Shown here: positions 1 to 8,131 of the stretch, piece after piece | Layout: the number at the start of each line of letters is the position of its first letter | Numbering within the stretch: position 1 is the first letter of the stretch | Assembly: GCA_964457755.1 (NCBI GenBank) | Contig: CAYWGC010000027.1 | Coordinates: 1 to 50,221 of the forward strand | Source: Tharpella sp964457755 | GTDB lineage: Bacteria; Desulfobacterota; Anaeroferrophillalia; Anaeroferrophillales; Tharpellaceae | DNA length: 50,221 nucleotides | Reading direction: 5' to 3' | Position numbers and translations under genes: made by a program | Notes under the pieces: model-generated | Database searches by the model: none | Seen by the model: the letters and a program-made list of their open reading frames with translations, nothing else | What the model was told of the DNA's origin: nothing

Positions 1-76
1 TGGTGAGCCGTGCAGGGGTCGAACCTGCGACCCTCTGATTAAAAGTCAGATGCTCTACCAACTGAGCTAACGGCCC
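1..76 (-). tRNA. tRNA-Lys (anticodon TTT)
   Basis: Read on the minus strand this folds as a full cloverleaf. The 7-bp acceptor stem GGGCCGT/ACGGCTC has one G-U pair. The D-arm is typical (AGCTCAGTTGGTAGAGC), the anticodon loop is CTTTTAA with anticodon TTT, and the T-loop is TTCGAAC. The CCA end is encoded and coincides with base 1 of the window, so nothing downstream is visible. Lysine identity follows from the anticodon. Confidence 0.96.
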
Positions 77-272
77 CGATCAATTTCTCAATCGAGCGCC
101 GCTTTTACCAAAAGGATTAGGCTTTGTCAAGATAAATTCAGCCTTTTGTAGTTTAACAAAAAACAACACATACAATTATGCAGTGCTATAAATTTATCTA
201 TTTTTTCCAACCTCGCTCAGCAAAGCAATAACCCATCAGTTTATACTTGCAATTGAAGAAATAAAGTACTAT

Positions 273-308
273 CATTTTTGAAGGTGCTGGCTTCATACCA
301 TTTTTGAA
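273..308. repeat. direct repeat CATTTTTGAA upstream of dctP
   Basis: Two exact copies of a 10-bp word (273-282 and 299-308) start 26 bp apart, about 2.5 helical turns, and end 27 bp before the dctP start codon. This spacing and place would fit a regulator-binding site or a promoter region, but I recognise no known operator. The rest of the 77-335 gap is AT-rich and shows no gene and no convincing -35/-10 pair. Confidence 0.35.
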
Positions 309-335
309 CGTTTACTATACATTACGAGGTGTATC

Positions 336-1349
336 ATGCAAAAGATCCGTTTTTATCATTTTATCCTTATGGCTGCGGCAATCTTTTTGATCGTTCCCGG
401 CAACAGCCTGGCCAAAGAAAAAAAGATCCGTCTCTCTTACAGTATCTTCTTTCCGCCCTCTCACGCCCAATGCATTGCCGGGGAGGCCTGGGCTAAGGAG
501 ATCGAAAAGAGAAGTAACGGGAAGGTTGAAATCACTGTCTATCCTGGTGGCACCCTGACTAAGGCCCCGCAAGTTTATGATGGAGTGGTTAACGGAATCT
601 CTGATATCGGCATGTCCTGCTTTGCCTACACCCGGGGAAGATTCCCCCTACTTGAAGGTATAGATCTTCCAGTCGGCTACCCTGACGGCAAGACCGCCAC
701 CAAAATAGCCACTGCGATCACCAAGGAGTTCAACCCCAAAGAGGTTCAGGACACCAAAATCCTCTATGTTCACGCTCATGGCCCTGGTGTTCTTCATACC
801 AAAAAAAGAGCCGTGCAGAAATTGTCCGATCTTAAAGGGATGAAGATCCGCTCGACCGGCCTCAGTGCAAAAATAGTTAAAACACTGGGAGCCCTGCCGG
901 TGGCCATGCCCCAGGGAGACACTTATGAAGCCCTGCAAAAGGGCACAGTTGACGGAACTATAGGGCCGATTGAAGTGCTTAAGGGCTGGAAACAGGGTGA
1001 GGTCATAAAATACAGCACCGACATTCCCAGTATCGGCTATACAACCTCAATGTTTGTCGTCATGAATAAGAAAAAATGGCAGGCCTTACCAGATGACATC
1101 AAAAAAATCTTCGAAGATGTCAGCCACGAATGGATTGCGGTGCAAGGCCAGGCCTGGGACGATGCTGATACTGCGGGACGGGCTTACACGCTCGAGAAAG
1201 GAAACAAGATTTATGCTTTAACGGAAGCCGAGAGTGCTAAATGGAAAACCAAAGTCGCACCGATACTGGATGAATATATTAAAAAAACTACGGCTAAAGG
1301 CTTGCCCGGCGACAAGGTCGTCGCCAGGATCAAAGAACTCTTAAAGTAG
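336..1349 (+). CDS. dctP: TRAP transporter solute-binding protein, DctP family
   Basis: Periplasmic binding protein that captures an organic acid or similar solute and hands it to the DctQ/DctM membrane partners encoded just downstream. The 337-residue length is normal for the family. A signal peptide is clear: basic start, hydrophobic core at about residues 9-21, likely cleavage after SLA near residue 26. The family pattern is visible, including the conserved arginine in GMKIRST (R172), which in DctP proteins salt-bridges the substrate carboxylate, and the QGDTYEALQKGTVDG stretch after it. The ATG is preceded by GAGG at a good distance. The ligand cannot be told from sequence. A strong stem-loop separates it from dctQ. 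Confidence 0.93.
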   Translation: MQKIRFYHFILMAAAIFLIVPGNSLAKEKKIRLSYSIFFPPSHAQCIAGEAWAKEIEKRSNGKVEITVYPGGTLTKAPQVYDGVVNGISDIGMSCFAYTRGRFPLLEGIDLPVGYPDGKTATKIATAITKEFNPKEVQDTKILYVHAHGPGVLHTKKRAVQKLSDLKGMKIRSTGLSAKIVKTLGALPVAMPQGDTYEALQKGTVDGTIGPIEVLKGWKQGEVIKYSTDIPSIGYTTSMFVVMNKKKWQALPDDIKKIFEDVSHEWIAVQGQAWDDADTAGRAYTLEKGNKIYALTEAESAKWKTKVAPILDEYIKKTTAKGLPGDKVVARIKELLK

Positions 1350-1393
1350 GTAGCCGCCAAAACCAAGTATCAAAAACAACCACCACTTTAGAG

Positions 1394-1428
1394 AGAGGGT
1401 TGTCGGAATAAAAAACCGACAACCCTCT
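1394..1428 (+). terminator. stem-loop between dctP and dctQ, likely attenuator
   Basis: Perfect inverted repeat GAGGGTTGTCGG / CCGACAACCCTC (1395-1406 and 1416-1427, plus one A-T pair outside) with a 9-base A-rich loop. The tail after it (TTCCCAATTT) is only weakly U-rich, so it may act as a partial terminator or a 3' end stabiliser rather than a full stop. It lies between the binding-protein gene and the permease genes, where it would raise the dose of binding protein over permease. The second TRAP operon has an equivalent hairpin in the same place. Confidence 0.7.
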
Positions 1429-1468
1429 TCCCAATTTACAGTAAACCGTAATAAAGGAACTACAAACG

Positions 1469-1945
1469 GTGATCAAATTTACCCGACTGCTTGTCAGCCT
1501 GATGAACTGCCTGGCCGCCTTAAGTATTTTAGCGATGATGCTGCTGACTTGCGCCGATGTTGTTTTACGTCTCTTCAAACACCCAATTCTTGGAGCTTAC
1601 GAGCTCGTCGGCCTCTTTGGCGCCTTGACAATTGCCTTTGCCATCCCGGCAACAACCCTGAATAAGGGTCATGTCGCAGTTGATTTTTTAGTCGAGAAGT
1701 TACCCCCTGCGACCCAAAAAATATGCACAATCATCGCCAACCTGCTCAGCTTTTCGCTTTTTGCATTGATCTCCTGGCAATCTTTTATCTACGCTAATAT
1801 TCTTAGATCAACCGGAGAGGTAACATTGAGTCTGCAAATGCCTTTTCACCCCGTAGTTTACGCGATTGCCGCCGCTTCGTTCCTGGTCTGCATAGTCATC
1901 CTCATGGAAATTTTCACATCCCAACAAAAAGGATTGGCAACATGA
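1469..1945 (+). CDS. dctQ: TRAP transporter small permease, DctQ family
   Basis: Small membrane subunit of the TRAP transporter, 158 residues with four predicted membrane helices (roughly 9-30, 45-63, 88-106 and 127-149). In the family it packs against DctM and helps dock the binding protein. The start is GTG with AAAGGA about 9 bases upstream. The stop overlaps the dctM start by four bases (ATGA), which implies translational coupling. DctQ proteins are poorly conserved, so the call rests on size, topology and position between dctP and dctM. Confidence 0.9.
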   Translation: MIKFTRLLVSLMNCLAALSILAMMLLTCADVVLRLFKHPILGAYELVGLFGALTIAFAIPATTLNKGHVAVDFLVEKLPPATQKICTIIANLLSFSLFALISWQSFIYANILRSTGEVTLSLQMPFHPVVYAIAAASFLVCIVILMEIFTSQQKGLAT

Positions 1946-3243
1946 GCCCCTGCACTATTGGGCTGATTGGCCTTGGCGCCCTGCTAATACTCCTGTTTGC
2001 ACGTATACCAGTGGGCTTTGCCATGGCCATCGTTGGCTTTACGGGTTTCGTCCAACTCGTCAACCTTGATGCGGCTCTCTCACTACTGGCTCGAGATGTT
2101 TATTCAACCTTCAGCTCATACAGCCTGACCGTCATCCCGCTCTTCATATTTATGGGACAGGTCTCGTTCCACGCCGGTATCAGCCGGCGTCTCTACGATA
2201 CCGCTTACGCCTTTATCGGCCACCGACCCGGCGGTCTGGCAATGGCCACAGTTGGGGCCTGTACGGCCTTTGGCGCAATCTGCGGGTCTTCGCCGGCAAC
2301 TGCTGCAACGATGGGCACAGTGGCTCTACCCGAAATGAAGCGTTACAACTATTCAATGGAACTGGCCACCGGTGCGGTAGCTTCCGGTGGCAGCCTCGGC
2401 ATGCTGATTCCGCCCAGTGTCGTCTTTATTGTCTACGGGATTATGACCGAACAGTCAATCGGTAAACTTTTTATGGCCGGCATCCTTCCAGGACTACTTA
2501 TTGCCAGTTTTTTCTGCCTGGCAATTGCGTTCTCCTGTCGCCTAAATCCTGAACTCGGCCCCCCGGGTCCACCAACCAGCTGGCGCGGTAGAGTGGCATC
2601 CCTTAAAGGCACAGCCGAAACCCTGCTCCTTTTCAGCCTGGTCATGGGCGGTCTCTTCGTCGGTTTTTTTACACCAACCGAAGCTGGTGCGATCGGCGCC
2701 TTGTGCAGTATTGGTATTGCGCTTATGGGTCGCAACTTGACCTTTGCAAAGCTTAAAACATCACTTTTTGAGACCACCCGAACCGCCTGCATGGTCATGA
2801 TTATTGTAACTGGGGCCGTAATTTTCGGCCACTTTTTAGCAGTCACCCGAATCCCGTTCGATCTTGCGGGCTGGGTTGCCGGGCTGCCCCTGCCAAGATT
2901 TGTTATAATGCTGGTCATCATTGCGGTTTACCTGATCGGTGGCTGTTTTATTGATGCTTTAGCCTTGATTCTTTTGACTGTGCCAATCTTCTACCCGGTC
3001 ATTATGTCACTCAACTACGACCCAATCTGGTTTGGAGTTATAATTGTGCTGGTCACCCAGATGGGCGTCATTTCACCTCCAGTTGGCATCAATGTCTACG
3101 TCGTCAAGGGCGTTGCCCCGGAAATCCCTCTGGCCACCATTTTCAAAGGGGTTATGCCTTTTCTTATCGCCTTAATTTTGGGTACGATTATTTTAATTGC
3201 AATTCCCCAAATATCACTTTTTCTGCCAAGCTTGATGAACTGA
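1942..3243 (+). CDS. dctM: TRAP transporter large permease, DctM family
   Basis: Large membrane subunit that carries the transport path and couples uptake to an ion gradient, typically sodium. At 433 residues it has the standard length and a run of about a dozen hydrophobic segments. Family hallmarks include GAICGSSPATAATMG near residue 110, the following GSLGMLIPPSVVFIVYG, the T-P-T-E-A-G-A-I-G segment near residue 245, and the C-terminal MGVISPPVGINVYVVKG. It is the last gene of the operon and is followed 20 bp later by a terminator. The substrate is not inferable. Confidence 0.95.
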   Translation: MSPCTIGLIGLGALLILLFARIPVGFAMAIVGFTGFVQLVNLDAALSLLARDVYSTFSSYSLTVIPLFIFMGQVSFHAGISRRLYDTAYAFIGHRPGGLAMATVGACTAFGAICGSSPATAATMGTVALPEMKRYNYSMELATGAVASGGSLGMLIPPSVVFIVYGIMTEQSIGKLFMAGILPGLLIASFFCLAIAFSCRLNPELGPPGPPTSWRGRVASLKGTAETLLLFSLVMGGLFVGFFTPTEAGAIGALCSIGIALMGRNLTFAKLKTSLFETTRTACMVMIIVTGAVIFGHFLAVTRIPFDLAGWVAGLPLPRFVIMLVIIAVYLIGGCFIDALALILLTVPIFYPVIMSLNYDPIWFGVIIVLVTQMGVISPPVGINVYVVKGVAPEIPLATIFKGVMPFLIALILGTIILIAIPQISLFLPSLMN

Positions 3244-3263
3244 AAAAGACCTACAAAAACAAA

Positions 3264-3287
3264 AAGGCCGGGCAAATACCCGGCCTT
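3264..3287. terminator. bidirectional terminator between dctM and uspA
   Basis: Perfect 9-bp stem AAGGCCGGG / CCCGGCCTT with a CAAATA loop. Read on the minus strand the stem runs into a T-tract (complement of AAAAA at 3261-3265), so it is a good intrinsic terminator for the leftward uspA. On the plus strand the U-tract is poor, but the same stem sits just after dctM and probably serves both converging units. Confidence 0.8.
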
Positions 3288-3316
3288 ACAATTTAAACAA
3301 GTTTATACCACTACCC

Positions 3317-3745
3317 TCAACGAATCAACAGCACCGGCAGATGGCACTCCTGTACAACCTTATTGGCAACCGCGCCAAACATAAGGTTAGAGAGCTTTCC
3401 GGTACTGTTAGGTGAGATAAAGACAAAATCGACCCCTTCACTCGCTGCCACACGACATATCACCTCCGCCGGATTACCCCTCTCCACCCTTGTATCAGCC
3501 AAGATCCCGGCCTCATCAAGTACCTGACGGTGACGCTCAACAACCTTCTCGCAATGAGCAATCGATTGCGCCGTAATCAACTCAAGTTGAGCCTGCTGAA
3601 AACCGTGATACTCAAGTTGCGAGAATGGTACGACAATCAGCAGAGTCGCCGTCATTGGGATCTGCTCTTTCATTCTAATCATATATTGCAAGGTTCGATG
3701 AGCCGCTGCGGAATCATCAACTGGAACCAATACGCGTACAGTCAT
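3317..3745 (-). CDS. universal stress protein, UspA family
   Basis: Single-domain Usp protein of 142 residues with the usual start (RVLVPVDDS) and C-terminal strand (LPVLLIR). In ATP-binding Usp proteins the nucleotide loop follows G-x2-G-x9-G-S/T. Here the matching stretch is SPNSTGKLSNLMFGAVANKV: the first glycine and the final S/T of the motif are replaced, so ATP binding is doubtful. The start codon has GGAG seven bases upstream. It lies downstream of the leftward TRAP operon after a 325-bp gap. In Halomonas the Usp protein TeaD regulates the TRAP transporter TeaABC, so a similar role is possible, but this is inference. Confidence 0.92.
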   Translation of the reverse strand: MTVRVLVPVDDSAAAHRTLQYMIRMKEQIPMTATLLIVVPFSQLEYHGFQQAQLELITAQSIAHCEKVVERHRQVLDEAGILADTRVERGNPAEVICRVAASEGVDFVFISPNSTGKLSNLMFGAVANKVVQECHLPVLLIR

Positions 3746-4070
3746 ATTTTATCTCCAAACCAGTTAAACTAATAAAACAAGAGTAGCTCAAATAAAATGT
3801 AAGTAAATATTAGGCTCTGGGTTACTTCGAACTGCCGGAATTGGGGTCATTGCTGATAAAAGGTGCGCTAGCACCCCTGGCTTCGCTGTGAGCTTAGCGA
3901 ATTAGCACCCTCGGGTGTGACCCCGTTCATGAGGGCGAAGCAAAGTACACCACTACTCTCTGGAACTTTAAGCAAAAAAAGAACATTTACAACGTTTAAG
4001 CACTCAAAATATTGGAAAAGCTGACATAAAAAATAATTGCATATAAATGAATGGATTTTCCACTTCGAGA
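3746..4070. other. intergenic region with palindromic element
   Basis: Gap of 325 bp between uspA and dctM of the second TRAP operon, both on the minus strand. It must hold the uspA promoter and probably the 3' end of the dctM transcript. Its middle is filled by the palindrome-rich repeat described separately. The remainder (3942-4070) is AT-rich. No credible coding sequence is seen; the open frames crossing it show no recognisable protein. Confidence 0.7.
3835..3941 (+). repeat. palindrome-rich intergenic element, long copy
   Basis: A second, shorter copy lies inverted at 24347-24418. Shared parts in order: CCGG, then A/G-rich bases, GGGGTCATTGCTG, AAGGTGCG-TAGCACCCC, and at the far end TGACCCCGTT-ATGAGGGCGAAGC. 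The outer GGGGTCA (3843-3849) and TGACCCC (3918-3924) are inverted repeats enclosing further hairpins: GGTGC-GCTA-GCACC, TTCGCT/AGCGAA and CACCC-TC-GGGTG. The two later hairpins are absent from the other copy. It could be a REP-like or MITE-like element; I cannot assign it to a named family. Confidence 0.75.
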
Positions 4071-5360
4071 TCACAGACCATAGAAAAATCTTGGCAGAAA
4101 CAGCACCAGATCAGCCCAATAGGTCAGAATCAGCAGGATTGCAATCTGGATTGTGAGAAAAGGCATTACCGCTTTGGTGACATAGATCAGACTACGATTG
4201 ACTAAAGCACCGGTAATATAGAGGCTGACCCCGAGTGGCGGCGTACAATAGCCGATCCCCAGATTAACCGTCATCAGCAAACCAAAATGGAGTGAACTGA
4301 TATTATATTCAGGCAACATCGGCAATAAAATCGGTGCCAAGATCAAGGTCGCAGAGATAATGTCCATGAACATGCCGACAATCAACAGCATAATGTTAAC
4401 AATCAACAAAAAGGCCCAAGCCGAATGCACCTGACTGACAACCGCATCAGCAATGATAGAAGGGATCTGCTCGAGGGTCAGATAACGGCCGAACACACTG
4501 GCACCGGCCACAATAATCAGCAGGGTAGCCGAGGTTACAGCCGAAGAGACAACCACATTTTTAACCTTGGCAAGCGGCATATCCTTATGGATAAATATTT
4601 CGACAATAAAAGAGTAGACACAAGCCACAACTGCAGCTTCGTTGGCCGTAAAAACCCCGGAGAAAATTCCGCCAAAGATAATAACCGGCAGCATCAAAGC
4701 CCAAAAACCTTCCTTGAGAACCTTTACCAACTCTTTAAAAGTCGGGGCCGGAGAACGCTTGAAATTACGATTTCGACAATAGAAATAGGAGTAGAGTGAC
4801 ATCGACACAATAATCAGGAAGCCGGGGACAAAGCCGGTCATAAAAAGAGCCGCCAGAGAGTCATTACTGACCATCGAGTAGAGGATCATCGAAATACTGG
4901 GAGGTATAATAACTCCGAGGATCGGCGCCGTCGTCATTATTCCAACACTGAACTTTTCGTCGTACTGATTTTCCATCAGAGCCGGGATCATAAAACCGCC
5001 GATCGCAACCACCGTAGCAACCGTCGACCCCGATATCGCACCAAACATCCCACAAGCCAGGACCCCTGCCATAGCCAGGCCGCCCGGAAAAAATCCGACA
5101 ACCGCGTTGGCAACCTTAATGAGCTTGTCAACTATAGAACCTGAAGTCATAATGTTGCCGCAAAGGATAAAAAAGAGCACCACTACCAAGGCAAAATTAT
5201 CCATACTGCGAAACAGGGTCTGAGCCAGCATCAATATCGGCATATCAGTAAAATAGACAAAGCCTAAAATACTGGTAAAGAAAAGCGACATAAAAACGGG
5301 AACTGTCGCTGCCATACAACCAAGCAGACAGAGAATAATAATCCAATAAGAACTATCCAT
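4071..5360 (-). CDS. dctM: TRAP transporter large permease, DctM family (second system)
   Basis: Large TRAP permease of 429 residues and about twelve hydrophobic segments. Hallmarks are GAISGSTVATVVAIGG near residue 107, GVIIPPSISMILYSM after it, FTANEAAVVA near residue 240 and the C-terminal NLGIGYCTPPLGVSLYITG. Its start overlaps the 3' end of dctQ by 8 bp, so the two are translationally coupled. It differs clearly from the DctM encoded at 1942-3243, so the two systems look like separate transporters rather than a recent duplication. Substrate unknown. Confidence 0.95.
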   Translation of the reverse strand: MDSSYWIIILCLLGCMAATVPVFMSLFFTSILGFVYFTDMPILMLAQTLFRSMDNFALVVVLFFILCGNIMTSGSIVDKLIKVANAVVGFFPGGLAMAGVLACGMFGAISGSTVATVVAIGGFMIPALMENQYDEKFSVGIMTTAPILGVIIPPSISMILYSMVSNDSLAALFMTGFVPGFLIIVSMSLYSYFYCRNRNFKRSPAPTFKELVKVLKEGFWALMLPVIIFGGIFSGVFTANEAAVVACVYSFIVEIFIHKDMPLAKVKNVVVSSAVTSATLLIIVAGASVFGRYLTLEQIPSIIADAVVSQVHSAWAFLLIVNIMLLIVGMFMDIISATLILAPILLPMLPEYNISSLHFGLLMTVNLGIGYCTPPLGVSLYITGALVNRSLIYVTKAVMPFLTIQIAILLILTYWADLVLFLPRFFYGL

Positions 5361-5850
5361 TATTCACCTGCCGCCCGGTGAAATCTTCCCACATTACCAT
5401 AAGTGTTCTAACTATCATCATCCCCCCCATAAGCGGGAGAATCGCGTATAACAAGACCAGCGGGATCCCCAAGATTATGGTGGACTGATGGGTTCTAAGT
5501 TGCAAAGCCGCCATTTGCCAACCGAGATAAAAAATCAACCCGCCATATCCTAAAGTACAAATATTACTGAAATAATTGAGGGGCTTTTTTAAAAAAGGGA
5601 CAATCTGGGGAAGCGCATCAATCCTGATCATCGAGCGATTTTTCAAGGCCGCTGAGCAGCCGATAAAAGTCGTAAAAATTATGATTTCTCGAATAAGCTC
5701 TTCCGACCAGGAAAGTGAAAAGTGAATCGTATAACGCAAAACAACATTGACAAAGAGCGAAACCAAACCCACCATTACCGCAATAAATAGGGTCCACTCT
5801 TCAAAAAAAGTGAACCCCTTATCAATAACTTTAAAAACTTTTGCGACCAT
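5353..5850 (-). CDS. dctQ: TRAP transporter small permease, DctQ family (second system)
   Basis: Small permease with four predicted membrane helices, about 165 residues. The open frame could start two codons earlier at a GTG (5856), but the ATG at 5850 has AGGG at an ideal distance and is preferred. Conserved DctQ features include the SWSEELIREIIIFTTFIGCSA segment after the second helix. It follows dctP after a strong stem-loop and overlaps dctM. Confidence 0.92.
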   Translation of the reverse strand: MVAKVFKVIDKGFTFFEEWTLFIAVMVGLVSLFVNVVLRYTIHFSLSWSEELIREIIIFTTFIGCSAALKNRSMIRIDALPQIVPFLKKPLNYFSNICTLGYGGLIFYLGWQMAALQLRTHQSTIILGIPLVLLYAILPLMGGMMIVRTLMVMWEDFTGRQVNNG

Positions 5851-5993
5851 AACCACCCTAATCCGGCACGACCAGAACCATGCGATAAAATTTAGCGAAA
5901 ATTTATCTTAAATTCGGAACTTAAATTAAACCTTCAGATTTGCCCTAATTCAAACCCAGCTTTGGTAGTGCAAAAATCACGCCCAGTCAAAAA

Positions 5994-6027
5994 AAGAGCC
6001 GGGAGTTTTTTAAAACTCCCGGCTCTT
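5994..6027 (-). terminator. strong stem-loop with U-tract between dctP and dctQ (second system)
   Basis: 16-bp perfect stem (AAGAGCCGGGAGTTTT and its complement) with a 2-base loop. On the minus strand it is followed by seven T residues, a textbook intrinsic terminator. It lies directly after the dctP stop and 140 bp before the dctQ start. Most transcripts should stop here, giving excess binding protein, with read-through or a separate promoter supplying the permease. Confidence 0.88.
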
Positions 6028-6043
6028 GCAAAAAAATCAGCTA

Positions 6044-7111
6044 TTAATAGTCTAGAATGCGTTTATAACCTATGAAATCCTGAACTTTCTTCAAGTAGTC
6101 AGCGCCAATCTTACCAGCCCACTCTTTATGCACCTTGTCGCCTTTAACGCGCAGGGTCTCCATTTCACTTTCCGGCAATTGATAAAAATTAATGCCGGCG
6201 GCTTTAGCCTTGGCAATCTGATCAGTTTCCTGCTGCCGAGTCAAATCCCGAGCCTTGGCACACTCTTCGTGAATGACATCAAGCAGAATTTTCTGAAGGT
6301 CGGCCGGCAGAGAATTATAAAATTCCTCATTAAGAAGGAAGATAAAAAGACCTTGGGCATAATTGATCTGGGTGAAATTTTTGCAGACCTCGAATTTTTT
6401 CGTAATATTACAAACTATCGGGGTATGATCCAAACCGGTGATGACCTTCATCTTTAACGAAATCGGAACATCGGGCCAGGGCATAACTACTGGATGCAGA
6501 CCCCACGATTTATAAAGAATCTGCTGAACAGCAGCCTCGGCAATACGAAATTTCACATCTTTGGCATCAGCCAGGGTTTTGACAGGATCAACAGTTGCCC
6601 AACCATAATTACCATAACCGGTGATATCGACACCCATAATTCCCTGATGTTTCATGCCATCCAGAAAATACTGCCAATATTCACTACCGATGTATTTATC
6701 AAGCTTATCGAAAGAATTAATCAGGAAAGGCAGGTTGACAATACCCATACGAGGAGCAAGGTTAGTTACCGCTACAGAGGAACAGAGCATACCCTGAACC
6801 GTATTGGTTTGCAACATGTTGAGAACTTCAACTTCACCACCAAGCTGACATAAGGGAAAATATTTCAGGGCGATCTGACCATTGCTGCGCTCCCACAGGC
6901 TATTACGAATTCGATAGCCAGCTGCCACGCCCTCCATTACAGGATGGGAGACATTGGAAAGTTTCATGGAATACTTGGCTTTGGACATATCTACTGTGGA
7001 TTTCCAACTGGCCAAAGGATTCTTTTTCTTCCCGGCCGCCATGACCGCCGATGAACAAGCCATCATAACAATCAACACCAGAACTAGAACACGCATACAT
7101 TTTCTCTTCAT
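6044..7111 (-). CDS. dctP: TRAP transporter solute-binding protein, DctP family (second system)
   Basis: Periplasmic binding protein of 355 residues. The N-terminus is an export signal: basic MKRK, hydrophobic core to about residue 22, likely cleavage near AVMA-A (residues 24-26). The family arginine is in DVKFRIAEA (R189). Before the DctP fold there is a 25-residue linker (ASWKSTVDMSKAKYS) longer than in the first system. The start ATG has a purine-rich GGAGGAAAGCAG just upstream. It heads the leftward operon dctP-dctQ-dctM. The ligand is unknown; sequence divergence from the other DctP suggests a different one. Confidence 0.93.
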   Translation of the reverse strand: MKRKCMRVLVLVLIVMMACSSAVMAAGKKKNPLASWKSTVDMSKAKYSMKLSNVSHPVMEGVAAGYRIRNSLWERSNGQIALKYFPLCQLGGEVEVLNMLQTNTVQGMLCSSVAVTNLAPRMGIVNLPFLINSFDKLDKYIGSEYWQYFLDGMKHQGIMGVDITGYGNYGWATVDPVKTLADAKDVKFRIAEAAVQQILYKSWGLHPVVMPWPDVPISLKMKVITGLDHTPIVCNITKKFEVCKNFTQINYAQGLFIFLLNEEFYNSLPADLQKILLDVIHEECAKARDLTRQQETDQIAKAKAAGINFYQLPESEMETLRVKGDKVHKEWAGKIGADYLKKVQDFIGYKRILDY

Positions 7112-7484
7112 CTGCTTTCCTCCTTCAATAGTTTAAACACCTTAACAAGCGGTACGGCAAAACAGTGTGCCGTACCACCCAAACTTCAAACAAACCAAAA
7201 AAACATAGATCTCGACAAACTCAGACAGCAATAACATAACATCTTTATAAAAGCAACCCAGAAACACGACCAATCGAGAGTCAAGAAAAATCCAAGGGAA
7301 ACACCCGTAAAATCTTTTTCTGCTTCTCGTCAAATCAACTATAAACAACAATTTCTCTTGCTTTTCACGCCTTCAGGAAGTAATATAAGAATTGCTGAAA
7401 TTAACAGGTAAATCTGCCAACACGTTGTTTTTATAAAGATAAAAATACTAACTAAAATATTATTTGATCTCAGGAATCACGAAA
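7112..7484. other. divergent intergenic region with GGTACGGC inverted repeat
   Basis: About 370 bp separate the leftward dctP from the rightward DUF4390 gene and must hold both promoters. The clearest structure is an 8-bp inverted repeat GGTACGGC / GCCGTACC (7151-7158, 7169-7176, 10-base spacer) some 40 bp upstream of dctP. It could be an operator or a leader hairpin. The rest is AT-rich without recognisable motifs. Short open frames exist here but none resembles a protein. Confidence 0.5.
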
Positions 7485-8129
7485 GTGAATAAAAAACTCT
7501 GCCTATTTCTTCTTATTCTAGCCAGCTTCACTCTTACTTACCTGGCTCGTACCAGTAAATCACATGCCGCAGATAACACCCAAATAGAGTTTGCCGCCGA
7601 CCATCCCCCTTACCTGGAAGACTTTGTCATGAATACAGACAAAGACAAGATAAACCTTTCAATTAAAGTAGCAAACCCTTTTGACCATGAAATCAAATCT
7701 TTACTTTTAAATGGTGTCTCACAAAAAATAACCCTTTTCATAAAAACAAAAGTGAACAGAATTAACCTTTTCCTGATTAAATTCAACCGAGAAATAAACA
7801 ACAAGACATATACCCACAGTATCAAATACGACAATTTAAAAAAGCTTTTTACTGTAAGCACAAACATTAAAACAAAACCCATCGAAACTATTTCATACAA
7901 GGAAGCAATCCAATTGGCCTCGGAATTTAAAGAGATCACTCTGCTACAAGGAAATCAACTAAAAAAAAAACACAGCTATCAGGTTGAAACCCGAGCTGAA
8001 ATCAGAAAAGTACGCCTCCCTTTCCACCTCGAATACCTCTTCTTCTTCCTTTCGGCCTGGGATCGTAAAAGCAACAGCTACACCATCGACATCCCTGAAC
8101 GCCTGATCAACGATGCCATAACGAGATAA
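7485..8129 (+). CDS. DUF4390 domain protein
   Basis: Exported or anchored protein of about 214 residues: short basic start, hydrophobic helix LCLFLLILASFTLTYL, then a beta-rich domain with LLNGVSQKITLFIKT, the typical DUF4390 pattern. The function of the family is unknown, but it is often encoded directly before an NtrY-like kinase, as here, so it may be a periplasmic partner or signal input of that kinase (inference). I chose the GTG at 7485, which has AGGA nine bases upstream; a TTG 21 bases earlier would add seven residues. The gene is rich in lysine and AT compared with its neighbours. Confidence 0.82.
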   Translation: MNKKLCLFLLILASFTLTYLARTSKSHAADNTQIEFAADHPPYLEDFVMNTDKDKINLSIKVANPFDHEIKSLLLNGVSQKITLFIKTKVNRINLFLIKFNREINNKTYTHSIKYDNLKKLFTVSTNIKTKPIETISYKEAIQLASEFKEITLLQGNQLKKKHSYQVETRAEIRKVRLPFHLEYLFFFLSAWDRKSNSYTIDIPERLINDAITR

Positions 8130-8131
8130 CC

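Noticed and set aside
3868..4074. 68-codon minus-strand frame after dctM
   Set aside because: Half of it is the palindromic repeat element; no domain is visible.
7151..7176. Possible sigma-54 promoter (GGCAC ... TTGC) before dctP on the minus strand
   Set aside because: The GG to GC distance is 11 bases instead of the strict 10, and the -24 box is TACGGCAC rather than TTGGCAC; the inverted repeat alone explains the resemblance.
7142..7351. 69-codon minus-strand frame upstream of dctP
   Set aside because: Composition is typical of random AT-rich sequence, rich in Phe, Leu and Cys, with no match or ribosome site.
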